The translations under genes and the position numbers were made by a program. Positions 1-9,670 of a stretch of 64,000 nucleotides of DNA are shown here, piece after piece. The stretch covers positions 124,528 to 188,527 of the forward strand of contig NZ_MJAJ01000005.1 in the NCBI RefSeq assembly GCF_001746365.1, written 5' to 3'. Numbering within the stretch: position 1 is the stretch's first letter; every line of letters starts with the position of its first letter. The notes beneath the pieces were generated by a model. That model was given only the letters and a program-made list of their open reading frames with translations, did no database searches and was not told the origin of the DNA. This stretch comes from Streptomyces sp. LUP30 (lineage in GTDB: Bacteria; Actinomycetota; Actinomycetes; Streptomycetales; Streptomycetaceae).

Positions 1-1
1 C

Positions 2-859
2 ACCAACCCGTTCTTCGTGAAGATGAAGGAGGGCGCGGAGAAGGCCGCCAAGGAGAACGGCGCCGAACTGTCCACCGCTGCGGGCAAGTTCGACGGGGAC
101 AACGCCGGGCAGGTCACGGCCATCGAGAACATGGTCGCCGCCGGCGTCAAGGGCATCCTGATCACCCCGAGCGACTCCAAGGCGATCGTGCCGGCGATCC
201 AGAAGGCCCGCGCCAAGGGCGTCCTGGTCATCGCGCTGGACACCCCGACGGAGCCGCAGAGTGCGGTCGACGCCCTCTTCGCCACCGACAACCTCAAGGC
301 CGGCCAGCTGATCGGCGAGTACGCCAAGGCCGCCATGAAGGGCAAGACGGCGAAGATAGCCGCCCTCGACCTGGCTCCCGGCGTCTCCGTCGGCGTCCAG
401 CGGCACGACGGCTTCCTCAAGGGCTTCGGCGCCACCGAGAAGGACGTCGTGTGCGCCCAGGACACCGGCGGCGACCAGACCAAGGGTCAGACCGCGATGG
501 AGAACTGTCTGCAGAAGTCGCCCGACATCAACGTCGTCTACACCATCAACGAGCCGGCCGCTCTGGGCGCGTTCACCGCGCTGAAGGCCAAGGGCCGCGA
601 GAAGGACGTGCTGATCGTCTCCGTGGACGGCGGCTGCACCGGCACCCAGGCCGTCAAGGACGGCAAGATCGCCGCGACGTCGCAGCAGTACCCGCTGAAG
701 ATGGCCGCCCAGGGCGTCAAGGCCGTCGTGACGTACGCCAAGGACGGCAAGAAGGCGTCCGGTTACACCGACACCGGCGTCACGCTGATCACCGACAAGG
801 CGCAGGCCGGGGTCACGTCGAAGGACACCGCCTTCGGCCTGGAGAACTGCTGGGGCTGA
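2..859 (+). CDS. sugar ABC transporter substrate-binding protein (FrcB-like), 5' partial
   Basis: Periplasmic-binding-protein-1 fold lipoprotein that captures a sugar outside the membrane for the permease and ATPase encoded just downstream. The reading frame is already open at base 2, so the signal peptide and N terminus lie outside the window; about 285 residues remain. The visible part begins with [16 protein letters not shown], the usual first helix of ribose/fructose binding proteins, followed by the [13 protein letters not shown] and ALDTPTEP segments and the hinge region [16 protein letters not shown]. The DTPTEP...DALFATDN segment is closest in style to fructose-type FrcB proteins, so fructose is the first guess as substrate, but ribose or another pentose is possible. 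It is followed after 152 bp by the permease, forming a three-gene import operon. Confidence 0.85.
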   Translation, partial: TNPFFVKMKEGAEKAAKENGAELSTAAGKFDGDNAGQVTAIENMVAAGVKGILITPSDSKAIVPAIQKARAKGVLVIALDTPTEPQSAVDALFATDNLKAGQLIGEYAKAAMKGKTAKIAALDLAPGVSVGVQRHDGFLKGFGATEKDVVCAQDTGGDQTKGQTAMENCLQKSPDINVVYTINEPAALGAFTALKAKGREKDVLIVSVDGGCTGTQAVKDGKIAATSQQYPLKMAAQGVKAVVTYAKDGKKASGYTDTGVTLITDKAQAGVTSKDTAFGLENCWG

Positions 860-1011
860 GCCCTCCCCGGCCCGCACTACACCGTCACTCCCCTCGGCGG
901 GGCGGTCGCCCCACCTCCCGGACCAGGGACGACCGCCCCCCTTGTCCCGGCGGCAAGGGTTTCGGCCCTCGTCCTCCGCCAAGGACATCTGTCTTCCGAC
1001 AAGGACTTCGC

Positions 1012-2003
1012 ATGACAGCCACGACCACGCCGTACTCGGAGCTCAAAGCGCCGACCACGGTCCGCAGACTGCTCACGGCGCCGACCACCGGGCCCCTGGC
1101 CGCTCTCCTCCTGGCCTGCGCCTTCTTCTCCTTCTCGACCGACCAGTTCCTGACCGGCGGGAACTTCTCACTGATCGTGCAGCAGGTCATGGTCGTGGGC
1201 ACCCTCGCCATCGGGCAGACCCTGATCATCCTCACGGCGGGGATCGACCTGTCGTGCGGGGCGGTGATGGCCTTCGGCAGCATCGTGATCGCCAAGACGG
1301 CGGCCGAGGGCTCGGTCCCGCCGCTCGTGGCGATCGCGCTCGGTCTGGCCGTCTGCGGCGGCTTCGGGCTGCTCAACGGGTTCCTCGTGCAGAAGATCCC
1401 GCTGCCGCCGTTCATCGTGACCCTCGGCATGCTCAACGTGGCCTTCGCACTGACCCACATCTACTCCGCGGAGCAGACGGTCACCAGCCTGCCCGGCCCG
1501 CTGACCGCGCTCGGGGAGACCTTCCCGATGGGGCACACGGACATCACCTACGGCTCCCTGGTCACCATCGGCCTCTTCCTCCTCCTCGCCTACGCGTTGA
1601 GCAGCACCGGCTGGGGCCGGCACGTCTACGCCCTGGGCAACAGCGCCGAGGCCGCCCGGCTGAACGGCATCCGCACCTCCCGCCTCACCATCGGCATCTA
1701 CACGGTGGCCGGCCTCCTGTACGGCATCGCCGCCCTGCTGCTCATCTCCCGCACCGGGGTCGGCGACCCGCAGGCCGGGCAGACCGACAACCTCGACAGC
1801 ATCACCGCCGTGGTGCTCGGCGGCACCAGCCTCTTCGGCGGCCGGGGCTCGGTCCTGGGCACCTTCATCGGCGTCCTCATCGTGGGCGTGTTCCGCAACG
1901 GCCTGCAGCTGATGGGCGTCGCCTCCATCTACCAGACCCTGATCACCGGCATCCTGGTGATCCTCGCGGTGACCGTCGACCAGATCTCCCGGAAGAAGGC
2001 CCG

Positions 2004-2007
<4 letters not shown>
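1012..2007 (+). CDS. sugar ABC transporter permease (FrcC/RbsC-like)
   Basis: Inner-membrane channel subunit (331 aa) of the sugar importer, BPD_transp_2 family. The protein is strongly hydrophobic with roughly 8 to 10 membrane segments and shows the family signature GQTLIILTAGIDLSCGAVMAF near residues 65 to 85 and the late cytoplasmic loop TAVVLGGTSLFGGRGSVLGT. The ATG at 1012 is chosen because AAGGA lies about 7 bases upstream and because the hydrophobic part starts shortly after it; a longer open frame upstream overlaps the binding-protein gene and has no coding character. The stop overlaps the ATPase start as ATGA, implying translational coupling. Fructose-type specificity is inferred from the neighbours only. 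Confidence 0.9.
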
Positions 2008-2840
<833 letters not shown>

Positions 2841-2863
2841 CAGCTCGACCCCGCTCTCACAGT

Positions 2864-2888
2864 TTCCGGCCGAGGCCGCGGCCGGGAA
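2864..2888. promoter_or_regulatory. inverted repeat before lacI-type gene, possible operator
   Basis: TTCCGGCC at 2864-2871 faces GGCCGGGAA at 2880-2888, an imperfect inverted repeat lying between the ATPase stop and the LacI-type start. LacI repressors bind palindromes, so autoregulation is possible; it could equally be a weak hairpin terminator of the transporter operon. Confidence 0.3.
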
Positions 2889-2916
2889 CGAGAGCCCTCA
2901 GGAGACGGTTTCCTCC

Positions 2917-3948
2917 ATGGCAGCGAACCGCCGCCCCACCCTGGCCGACGTCGCCCGAGAAGTGGGCGTCAGCGCCAAGACGGTCTCCCGAGTCCTCAAC
3001 GAGGACGGACCCGCCTCCGCTCAGACCAGGGAACAGGTACTGGCCGCCGTGGCCAAGCTCGGCTTCCAGCCGAACCTCATGGCCCGCAACATCCGCGTCG
3101 GCGGCCCCGACACCACCATCGGCCTGGTCATCCCCGACCTCGCCAACCCCTTCTTCGGAGCCGTAGCGCGTTCCATCGAGGACACCGTCCGCGAACGGGG
3201 ACTGACGCTGCTCATGGGCTCCTCCGCGGACGAGCCCGACCGTGAACGCGCGCTGACGGACAAGTTCCTGGCCCGTCGTGTCAGCATCCTCATCGTGGTG
3301 CCGTCCGTCGGCGCCGACCACTCCCACCTCAAGTCCCACCGTACGGCGGGCCTGCCCGTCATCTTCCTCGACCGGCCAGGAGTCGGACTCGCCACGGACA
3401 GCATCGTCAGCTCCAACCGGGCCGGAGCCCACGACGGCGTCGCGCACCTCGTCGCCCACGGGCACCGGCGCGTCGGCTTCGTCGGCGACCTGCCGCTGAA
3501 GCTGTACACCCGTCGGGAACGTCTGGCCGGCTATCGCTCGGCACTGCAGGAAGCCGGCCTCCCCCACGACAGGACGCTGGTCACCAACGCCCACGACCAG
3601 CAGGGCGCCGAGGCCGCGACGGCCCGGCTCCTCGCTCTGGCCGATCCTCCGACGGCCCTCTTCGCCGGGAACAACATCATGGCGCTGGGCATAGTGGCCG
3701 AACTGGCCCGCAGCGGACGCAAGGACGTCGCCGTGGTCGCCTTCGACGACCTGTCGCTCGCCGAGGCCCTCGAACCCGCGCTGACCGTCGTCGCCCAGGA
3801 CCCGGAAGAACTCGGCAGAACGGCGGCGACCACCGCGCTGACCCGTCTCGACGGCGACCGCTCCCGGGCCCGCACCATCACGGTCCCCACCCGGCTGATC
3901 GTCCGCGGTTCGGGCGAACTCCCGGTCGCCGTGCTGCAGGAGGCCTGA
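2917..3948 (+). CDS. LacI family transcriptional regulator
   Basis: Sugar-responsive DNA-binding repressor (343 aa). Residues 5 to 60 form the LacI helix-turn-helix and hinge (TLADVAREVGVSAKTVSRVLN), and residues 65 to 340 form a periplasmic-binding-protein-like effector domain (TIGLVIPDLANPFFGAVARSIE; FAGNNIMALGIVAEL; VVAFDDLSLAEAL). The ATG at 2917 follows AGGAG by about 12 bases. Position directly after the fructose/ribose-type importer suggests it controls that operon and senses the same sugar or its phosphate. Confidence 0.9.
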   Translation: MAANRRPTLADVAREVGVSAKTVSRVLNEDGPASAQTREQVLAAVAKLGFQPNLMARNIRVGGPDTTIGLVIPDLANPFFGAVARSIEDTVRERGLTLLMGSSADEPDRERALTDKFLARRVSILIVVPSVGADHSHLKSHRTAGLPVIFLDRPGVGLATDSIVSSNRAGAHDGVAHLVAHGHRRVGFVGDLPLKLYTRRERLAGYRSALQEAGLPHDRTLVTNAHDQQGAEAATARLLALADPPTALFAGNNIMALGIVAELARSGRKDVAVVAFDDLSLAEALEPALTVVAQDPEELGRTAATTALTRLDGDRSRARTITVPTRLIVRGSGELPVAVLQEA

Positions 3949-3990
3949 GCGGGCAGCCGTGCGCCGTGCCCACTCGCCCCGTGTCACGGA

Positions 3991-4020
3991 CCGGACGCCG
4001 GTCCGGACGCCGGTCCGGAC
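3991..4020 (+). repeat. 12-bp tandem repeat forming a hairpin after lacI-type gene
   Basis: CCGGACGCCGGT is repeated two and a half times. Because GTCCGGAC is itself a palindrome, the copies at 4001-4008 and 4013-4020 can pair as an 8-bp stem with a GCCG loop. Placed 52 bp after the regulator stop and 47 bp before the end of a convergent gene, it could act as a transcription terminator. Confidence 0.5.
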
Positions 4021-4066
4021 TCGGTGTCGCCTCAGCCCGTGAGGAGGGACCGGGCCCCGGGTCGCC

Positions 4067-5200
4067 TCAGCCCGAGTGGAGGATCCGGAATCGATCGGGG
4101 TGTGCCGGATCGCGGTCGACGACCTGGATCGGGGGCCAGGCCCATTGCCACACGCTGATGCCGTTCGTGCGGGAGAACCGGATCTGCCCGCGGGTGCCTT
4201 CCACCGCGACGCGCGGCCAGGAATCCGCGGTGCGCGCCCGGTCGACGCCATGCGAACGCAGCACGTCGGCGAGGACGGCGATCGTGTCGTAGCCCTCGTA
4301 GGCGACGAAGGACGGCGCTTCGCCCAGCCGCTCGCTCAGGGCCGTCCCGACCCGTGCTCCGAGTGGGCTCGGGCGCTCGGGGAGGTAGCGCAGGAAGGGG
4401 ACGGCCGAGCCGTCGTCGCCCAGCGACGTGGCCCACCCGGAGAACTCCGGCTGTCCGGCCGGGGCGCCGATCAAGATGTCGGCGAGGCGCCGGTCCCGGC
4501 GGACGGACCTGACGATCGGCACGGCCGGGTCCGGGTGGCCGACGAGCAGGAGGAGGGCGGTCGCGCGCTGGTCGACGAGCCGGTCGCACACGGCCGTTGG
4601 CGCGAGCGCACCCACGTCGAGTTCCACGACGGCGCCGCCGCGAGGAGTGAGGCGGTCCCGCAGGATGCGGACCCCGGACGCCCAGTAGACACTCGGCTGG
4701 GTCGCCACGGCGATGCGGCGGTGACCCGCGCCGAGAAGGAAGTCCGCGAAGATCCGCCAGCCGCGGGACTGCGCCGGAGCGAGGCGCGCGACCCATCGCG
4801 TCGGCTGATCGGTCAGCGCGTCGAGCACCCCGGACGAGCAGAGGAACGGCAGGCCGAGCGCGTCGGCACGGGCGGCCGCGGCACGGGCGACGACGCTGTG
4901 GTACTCCCCCGCCAGGGCTGCCACGCCCATGCGGGCCAACTCGTCCACGGCGGCCGCGGCCCGCTCCGGGTCGGCCGCGGTGTCACGGACCACCAGTTCC
5001 AGCGGCCTTCCGGCGACCCCGCCGGCGTCGTTGACCTCGCGAACGCCCAGCTCGAGTCCGGCGAGCAGATGCCGGCCCGCCTCGACCCAGCCGGGCCGCG
5101 TCAGCGGCGCGAGAGCGCCGATCAGGACGGCCGGCCCGTCAGCCCGCTCCCCTTCCGGTCGCGACGACCGCGTGTTCACCCGAGTGCTCATGCCGGACAT
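4067..5200 (-). CDS. branched-chain amino-acid-type substrate-binding protein (Peripla_BP_6), no visible signal peptide
   Basis: Type-1 periplasmic-binding-protein fold (about 377 aa) of the Leu/Ile/Val or AmiC kind: ALAPLTRPGWVEAGRHLLAG at the start, GGVAGRPLELVVRDTAADP near residues 55 to 75, ALAGEYHSVV, and AYEGYDTIAVLADVL near the C terminus. The open frame continues upstream, but hydrophobic signal-peptide-like sequence and a lipobox are absent, so the protein may be cytoplasmic, acting as a sensor rather than a transport receptor. The start is uncertain: ATG codons at 5200 and 5191 are both possible and no strong ribosome-binding site is seen. No permease or ATPase is adjacent. It converges with the LacI-type gene. 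Confidence 0.65.
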   Translation of the reverse strand: MSGMSTRVNTRSSRPEGERADGPAVLIGALAPLTRPGWVEAGRHLLAGLELGVREVNDAGGVAGRPLELVVRDTAADPERAAAAVDELARMGVAALAGEYHSVVARAAAARADALGLPFLCSSGVLDALTDQPTRWVARLAPAQSRGWRIFADFLLGAGHRRIAVATQPSVYWASGVRILRDRLTPRGGAVVELDVGALAPTAVCDRLVDQRATALLLLVGHPDPAVPIVRSVRRDRRLADILIGAPAGQPEFSGWATSLGDDGSAVPFLRYLPERPSPLGARVGTALSERLGEAPSFVAYEGYDTIAVLADVLRSHGVDRARTADSWPRVAVEGTRGQIRFSRTNGISVWQWAWPPIQVVDRDPAHPDRFRILHSG

Positions 5201-5539
5201 TGCATCCACGGGTCTCGCCGGCAGGCAACCCGTTTTCGCGAGGCGTCGCCGTCCCACGGGTGGCGGTTCGGCGCGCCGGAGTCGTCCTGGCCGACGAACG
5301 GCGGAACGCGCAGCACACTGCCCGCGCCGGACGGGAACGGCGTTGCCCCGGCCTGTGACGGTCACTAAGGTCGGTGGGGTGACTGCCGGGTCGGCCATGT
5401 GCCACGCACGAGTGAGGTTCCCGGCCTCGGCGTGAGCGCGAGGCGGGCAAGAGGCCCGCCCCCGACTCCGTGTCCTTGCTCCCGGCGCCGTCCACGGCGC
5501 CTCACCCCTGCGGATCCAAGACCCGGAGACACACCACTG
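5201..5539. other. intergenic region between divergent genes
   Basis: Separates the binding-protein gene (minus) from the VOC gene (plus). The only structure noted is GTGAC-G-GTCAC at 5355-5365, a short palindrome that could be an operator. No convincing gene is seen. Confidence 0.4.
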
Positions 5540-5968
5540 ATGCCCCATGCCCCTCAGTATCCGTACGAGCCCGAACGCCCACCTGTGGCAGTCCAGTTGA
5601 ACCACACCGCTGTGTACGCCCGCGACCAGCGGCTGTCCGCCGAGTTCATCGCCGTGATCCTGGGCCTCGACGTCGGCGCCCCGTTCGGGCCGTTCCTGCC
5701 CGTCGACCTCGGCAACGGCGTGACGCTCGACTACTACGAGAAGCGCGACGAGCCGATCCAGACGCAGCACTACGCCTTCCTCGTGCCCGACGAGCAGTTC
5801 GACCTAGTGATCGCCCGCCTGGAAGCGGTGGGGGTCACCTATTACGCGGACCCCCGTCAGACCGAACCGGGGCGGATCAACCGTCTGTTCGGCGGTCGCG
5901 GCGCCTACTTCGCCGACCCGGCCGGTCACAACATGGAGATCATGACCCGCCCTTACGACCGGCCTTAG
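5540..5968 (+). CDS. VOC (glyoxalase/bleomycin resistance) superfamily protein
   Basis: Small metalloenzyme-fold protein (142 aa) with the paired beta-alpha-beta-beta-beta modules of the vicinal-oxygen-chelate superfamily: LNHTAVYARD near residues 20 to 30 supplies the first metal histidine, QTQHYAFLVPD the second module, and GAYFADPAGHNMEIMTRPY the C-terminal glutamate ligand. The reaction cannot be predicted. ATG 5540 is chosen because the family motif starts soon after and GGAG lies upstream; longer starts add low-complexity sequence. A strong hairpin terminator follows, so it is probably monocistronic. Confidence 0.8.
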   Translation: MPHAPQYPYEPERPPVAVQLNHTAVYARDQRLSAEFIAVILGLDVGAPFGPFLPVDLGNGVTLDYYEKRDEPIQTQHYAFLVPDEQFDLVIARLEAVGVTYYADPRQTEPGRINRLFGGRGAYFADPAGHNMEIMTRPYDRP

Positions 5969-5974
5969 CGAGGC

Positions 5975-6019
5975 ACGTTGCCGTCGGAGCGCCGGTCCAG
6001 GTCCCTCCGACGGCAACGT
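5975..6019 (+). terminator. hairpin terminator after VOC gene
   Basis: Perfect 15-bp inverted repeat: ACGTTGCCGTCGGAG at 5975-5989 pairs with CTCCGACGGCAACGT at 6005-6019 across a 15-base loop, starting 7 bases after the stop codon. Confidence 0.8.
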
Positions 6020-6068
6020 CGCCCCGCCACACGGCGTTTGGCCGATCTGCCCCCTGGCCCCGGCCCTG

Positions 6069-6191
6069 CGACGCGTCGCCGGACGACGCCAGGTCGGCTT
6101 CTTGATCGCTTTCCTTCGGTCCGCCGTGACTGGCAGCATCATGGGTGCCGACCACGTCGTCGACGGCGGAGCGATCCGCCTCGCCGGCTCA
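6069..6191 (+). pseudogene. remnant of a short-chain dehydrogenase/reductase C terminus
   Basis: The translated frame reads QVGFLIAFLRSAVTGS followed by IMGADHVVDGGAIRLAG. This matches the characteristic end of classical SDR enzymes (EEVA-x3-FLAS-x6-TG-x5-VDGG). There is no SDR N terminus, no Rossmann GxxxGxG and no active-site YxxxK upstream: the neighbouring VOC gene and its terminator occupy that place. The frame also lacks a stop at the expected position and runs on into the RraA-like gene in another phase. It is therefore a decayed fragment left after deletion or rearrangement. Confidence 0.6.
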
Positions 6192-6228
6192 GCCCCGCCA
6201 TCGCCACCGCCCTCGAAGGAGACAGGAC

Positions 6229-6867
6229 ATGACGGACGCCCCTCGCACGGCCGCCGCCGCGTTCGCGGAGATCCCCGTCACCACTCTCGCCGACGTCGTG
6301 GGTCGCGGGCAGGTCATGGACATCGGCATGCGCCCACTGTGGTCGCCGGTGCCGCGCGTGGCCGGGGCGGCATTCACCGTGAGGTGCCCTCCCGGCGACA
6401 ATCTCATGCTGCACGCTGCCATCCACCGCGCGGAACCGGGCGCGGTCATCGTCGTGGAGTCGGGCGACCTGGACTACGCGCTGGCCGGCGGCAACGTGTG
6501 CGCGGTCGCTCAGCGGCGGGGCGTCGCGGCCTTCGTCGCCGACGGGGTCATCCGCGACCTGGCCGAGGTCCGGGAGCTGAGGTTCCCCGTGTTCGCCCGA
6601 GGGGTGATCCCCGTTCCCGGGAGCAAGAAGGCGGTGGAGCCGCTCAACGCGCCGGTGCGGTGCGCCGGAGTCACCGTGAACGCCGGTGACATGGTCGTCG
6701 CCGACGAGGAGGGCGTGGTTGTCGTCCCCGCCGCCCGCGCCGAGGACGCGCTGACCGCCGCCCGGGCCGGACTGGCCGAGGAGGCCGACGAAACCCTCGA
6801 CGACTGGGAGAAGGCCCACCGCACCCGCATCGACGAGATCCTGCGCGCCCAGGGCTTCGAGGTGTGA
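6229..6867 (+). CDS. RraA-like protein / HMG-CHA aldolase family
   Basis: Protein of 212 aa in the RraA / 4-hydroxy-4-methyl-2-oxoglutarate aldolase family, class II pyruvate aldolases that cleave HMG or carboxy-hydroxy-oxoadipate to pyruvate. The family active site is present: GDNLMLHAAIHRAEPGAVIV, then RRGVAAFVADGVIRDLAEV around residues 95 to 113, with the invariant Arg-Asp (RD) pair that binds substrate and divalent metal. AAGGAG sits 7 bases before the ATG. It follows the SDR remnant, suggesting that a small oxidoreductase/aldolase catabolic unit once existed here. RNase E inhibition (true RraA) is not expected in this lineage. Confidence 0.8.
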   Translation: MTDAPRTAAAAFAEIPVTTLADVVGRGQVMDIGMRPLWSPVPRVAGAAFTVRCPPGDNLMLHAAIHRAEPGAVIVVESGDLDYALAGGNVCAVAQRRGVAAFVADGVIRDLAEVRELRFPVFARGVIPVPGSKKAVEPLNAPVRCAGVTVNAGDMVVADEEGVVVVPAARAEDALTAARAGLAEEADETLDDWEKAHRTRIDEILRAQGFEV

Positions 6868-7107
6868 CGTGTCGGGCCCGGGGCGCCACCGTGAGCACCG
6901 CGGGTCATGTCAGGGATGCCCGGGCGTACGTCCCGGCCCTCGGCGGACACGTGTCCCACATCTCCATCGACGACCCGGCCGCCCGGTTCCCGGGAGTCGG
7001 CGAATGCTGAGCGGCCGGGCTCGTCCGGCGACGGATGGAGCGCCGCCGGCCGAGGCCGCCGGTCACGGGCTCGCGGAGATCACGTCCCGCACCGGCGGCG
7101 AGGCGGC

Positions 7108-7620
7108 TCAGCCCTCCGAGCGAACCGGCAGCCGCCATCCCGGGCGCGGGAAGTGGCAGGTGTAGCCGTCGGGGTAGCGCTCCAGGTAGTCCTGGTGCTC
7201 GGGCTCGGCCTCCCAGAAGGGGCCGACCGGCTCGACCTCGGTGACGACCTTGCCCGGCCACAGTCCGGACGCGTCCACGTCCGCGATGGTGTCCTCGGCG
7301 ACCCGCTTCTGCTCGTCGTCCACGTAGTAGATCGCGGAGCGGTAGCTGAGGCCGATGTCGTTGCCCTGGCGGTTGCGGGTGCTCGGGTCGTGGATCTGGA
7401 AGAAGAACTCCAGGATCGCGCGGTAGTCCGTCTGCCGGGGGTCGAAGTGGATCTCGATCGCCTCGGCGTGCGTGCCGTGGTTACGGTACGTCGCGTTCGG
7501 CACGTCGCCCCCGGTGTATCCGACCCGGGTCGCCGTGACGCCCGGGAGCCGGCGGATCAGGTCCTGCATCCCCCAGAAGCATCCCCCCGCGAGCACGGCC
7601 CTCTGCGTCTGCGCTGCCAT
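7108..7620 (-). CDS. msrA: peptide-methionine (S)-S-oxide reductase MsrA
   Basis: Repairs oxidised methionine (S-sulfoxide epimer) in proteins and free methionine. The 170-residue protein carries the catalytic motif GCFWG at residues 13 to 17 with the nucleophilic cysteine at 14, plus VGYTGG, the metal-free substrate pocket [11 protein letters not shown], and the YHQ/YRSAIYY region. An AGGAG ribosome-binding site precedes the ATG. The length is close to that of single-domain MsrA; no MsrB domain is fused. Two palindromes immediately upstream may regulate it. Confidence 0.95.
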   Translation of the reverse strand: MAAQTQRAVLAGGCFWGMQDLIRRLPGVTATRVGYTGGDVPNATYRNHGTHAEAIEIHFDPRQTDYRAILEFFFQIHDPSTRNRQGNDIGLSYRSAIYYVDDEQKRVAEDTIADVDASGLWPGKVVTEVEPVGPFWEAEPEHQDYLERYPDGYTCHFPRPGWRLPVRSEG

Positions 7621-7957
7621 GTCGGCTCCTTCCCTTCCGTGGCCGCGGCCACCCTGTGCCGGTGGCCCGGGCCACCCTGCGCTGTCGCGCACATCCTCGG
7701 CCTCTCGGCCTTTGTCGCTACAGCGCGTACAACCCGCACGACCCCCCAACAATTCCACGCCCTCGCCACCGGCGCGCCCCTGCCGACGCGCTCCGGTCGC
7801 CGACCTCGGCCCGCGGCCCTCCCCCGGAGTTGACGTCGTCCCCTTTGAACACACATCAGGTCCCAGCCGACCGCTTCAGCGGGCCCGCCGTGCCGACGGT
7901 GGCCACCCCGCTCGACGCGGCGGGCATGCGTGACCGGGCCGGGGTCATCGGGCGCCG
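7621..7957. other. intergenic region upstream of msrA
   Basis: Carries the msrA promoter region with two palindromes (listed separately). A fragment reading PAVPTVATPLDAAG around 7885-7930 faintly recalls the start of dihydrodipicolinate-synthase-family proteins but is too short to call. No other gene seen. Confidence 0.4.
7639..7676. promoter_or_regulatory. pair of GTGGCC/GGCCAC palindromes upstream of msrA
   Basis: GTGGCCGCGGCCAC at 7639-7652 (14 bp) and GGTGGCCCGGGCCACC at 7661-7676 (16 bp) are perfect palindromes whose centres are 23 bp apart, about 20 to 55 bases upstream of the msrA start. Shared half-sites and near two-turn spacing suggest a dimeric regulator site, but GC-rich DNA makes such palindromes fairly common. 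Confidence 0.35.
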
Positions 7958-9625
7958 TCAGGCGTCGGGGGCCGCGTGGACGCGCGCTCCTTCCACGAAG
8001 GTCTCCAGCACCCGGGTGGTCGCGATCTCCTCGGCCGGTCCCGTGAACGGGTCGCGGTCGAGGACGACCAGGTCGGCGGCCTTGCCCACGGTGACGCTGC
8101 CGGTGTCGGCGTCGAGACCGTTCACATACGCGCTGCCCGCCGTGTAGGCGGCGAGGGCGGCGCCGAGGTCGAGGCGCTGTCCGGGCAGGAAGGCCGGGGT
8201 GCCGTCGGGGGCGTCCGGGGAGCGCCGGTTGACGGCGACATGGATGGCCTGGAGCGGGTCGGGGCTGCTGACGGGCCAGTCGCTGCCCGCAGCGAGCGTC
8301 GCCCCGGCCCGCAGCAGATCACCGAAGGGGTACTGCCGGGCGCCGCGTTCGGGGCCGAGGAAGGGCAGGGTGAGTTCGTCCATCTGCGGCTCGTGGGCGG
8401 CCCACAGCATCTGCAGGTTGGCGGTGGCGCCGAGGGCCCGGAAGCGTGGTACGTCGTCGGGGTGGACGACCTGGAGGTGCGCCAGGTGGTGGCGGGTGTC
8501 GTGGCGACCGTTGGCGGAGCGGGCGGCCTCGACGGCGTCGAGCGCCTCGCGTACGGCACGGTCGCCGAGGGCGTGGAAGTGGACCTGGAAGCCGAGGGCG
8601 TCGAGTTCGGTGACGTACTTCTTCAGCTCGCCGGGTTCGACGAAGCTGATGCCACTGCCGTCCGAGGCGCAGCCGCAGCCGGTGAGATAAGGGTCGAGCA
8701 TGGCGGCGGTGTGGTTCTCGGCGATGCCGTCCTGCATGATCTTCACCGTGCCGGCGCGGAACAGGCCCCCGCTCAACTCTTCGCGCCGTGCGAGGAGTTC
8801 GGAGATCTGCTCGCCGCCGCGTCCACGGTCCCACCAAAGCGCGCCGACCACGCGGGCGGTGAGCAGTCCTCGGTCCTGGGCCGTGCGGTACGAGGGCGCG
8901 GGGTCGGTCATGTTGGCGTAGGCGCCGACGATGGCGTCCTGCCAGGCGGTGACGCCGTGGGAGTGCAGCACGGCCTGGGCGCGCAGCAGGGCGGCCAGTT
9001 GCTCCTCGGGGGTGGGGGCGGGCACCAGCCGGCCCACGAGGTGGACGGCGCCCTCCTGGAGCATGCCCGTCGGACTGCCTCCGGCGTCGCGTTCGATGCG
9101 GCCGTCGACAGGGTCGGCGGTGCGTGCGTCGATGCCGGCCCGTTCCAGCGCGAGGGTGTTGACCCAGGCGCCGTGGTGGTCGCGGTTGGGCAGGAAGACG
9201 GGCCGGTCGGGGACGACCGCGTCGAGGGCGGCGGCGGTGGGGGCGCCGCCGGGGAACGCCTCCAGGGACCAGCCGCCGCCGGTGATCCACTCGGCGTCCG
9301 GGTTGCCGTCCGCGTACGCCTTGATCCGCCGCAGGTACTCGGCGGGGTCGACGGTGTCGGCGAGGTGGCACAGGCCGAGTTCCAGGCCCGCGCCCTGCGG
9401 ATGCACATGGGCGTCCTGGAAGCCGGGGATCAGCAGCTTCCCGGCCAGGTCGACGACCTCGGTGCCCCGCCCGATCAGGGCGTGCACCTCGTCGTGGCCG
9501 ACGGCCGTGATGCGCCCGCCGTGGACGGCCACGGCGGTGGCACGGCTGCGGGCCGGGTCGACGGTGTGGACAGAGCCGCCGGTGAAGACGACGTCGGCGG
9601 GGCCCGTGGCCCGGGACTGCGGCAT
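7958..9625 (-). CDS. amidohydrolase family protein (YtcJ/AepA-like)
   Basis: Metal-dependent hydrolase of 555 aa in the amidohydrolase superfamily, YtcJ-like branch. The N-terminal beta sandwich gives VVFTGGSVHTVDP; the first metal motif is PGFQDAHVHPQGAG (HxH, about residues 68 to 78); later comes VHFHALGDRAVREALD (third His), HHLAHLQVVHPDD, and the final metal aspartate in LAAGSDWPVSSPDPLQA. The substrate of this branch is generally unknown; amides or carbamates are possible. AGGAG precedes the ATG. It is 45 bp downstream of an amino-acid permease on the same strand, so uptake and hydrolysis of an amino-acid-like or amide compound is a reasonable inference. Confidence 0.85.
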   Translation of the reverse strand: MPQSRATGPADVVFTGGSVHTVDPARSRATAVAVHGGRITAVGHDEVHALIGRGTEVVDLAGKLLIPGFQDAHVHPQGAGLELGLCHLADTVDPAEYLRRIKAYADGNPDAEWITGGGWSLEAFPGGAPTAAALDAVVPDRPVFLPNRDHHGAWVNTLALERAGIDARTADPVDGRIERDAGGSPTGMLQEGAVHLVGRLVPAPTPEEQLAALLRAQAVLHSHGVTAWQDAIVGAYANMTDPAPSYRTAQDRGLLTARVVGALWWDRGRGGEQISELLARREELSGGLFRAGTVKIMQDGIAENHTAAMLDPYLTGCGCASDGSGISFVEPGELKKYVTELDALGFQVHFHALGDRAVREALDAVEAARSANGRHDTRHHLAHLQVVHPDDVPRFRALGATANLQMLWAAHEPQMDELTLPFLGPERGARQYPFGDLLRAGATLAAGSDWPVSSPDPLQAIHVAVNRRSPDAPDGTPAFLPGQRLDLGAALAAYTAGSAYVNGLDADTGSVTVGKAADLVVLDRDPFTGPAEEIATTRVLETFVEGARVHAAPDA

Positions 9626-9670
9626 GGGGGTGAACTCCTGGGAGGGGGATGCGGACGGGTGCGGGCGGGC

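Noticed and set aside
7871..7950. Fragment PAVPTVATPLDAAG resembling a dihydrodipicolinate-synthase-family N terminus
   Set aside because: About 15 residues only, in a frame that continues into the complement of the amidohydrolase; too short to separate from chance.
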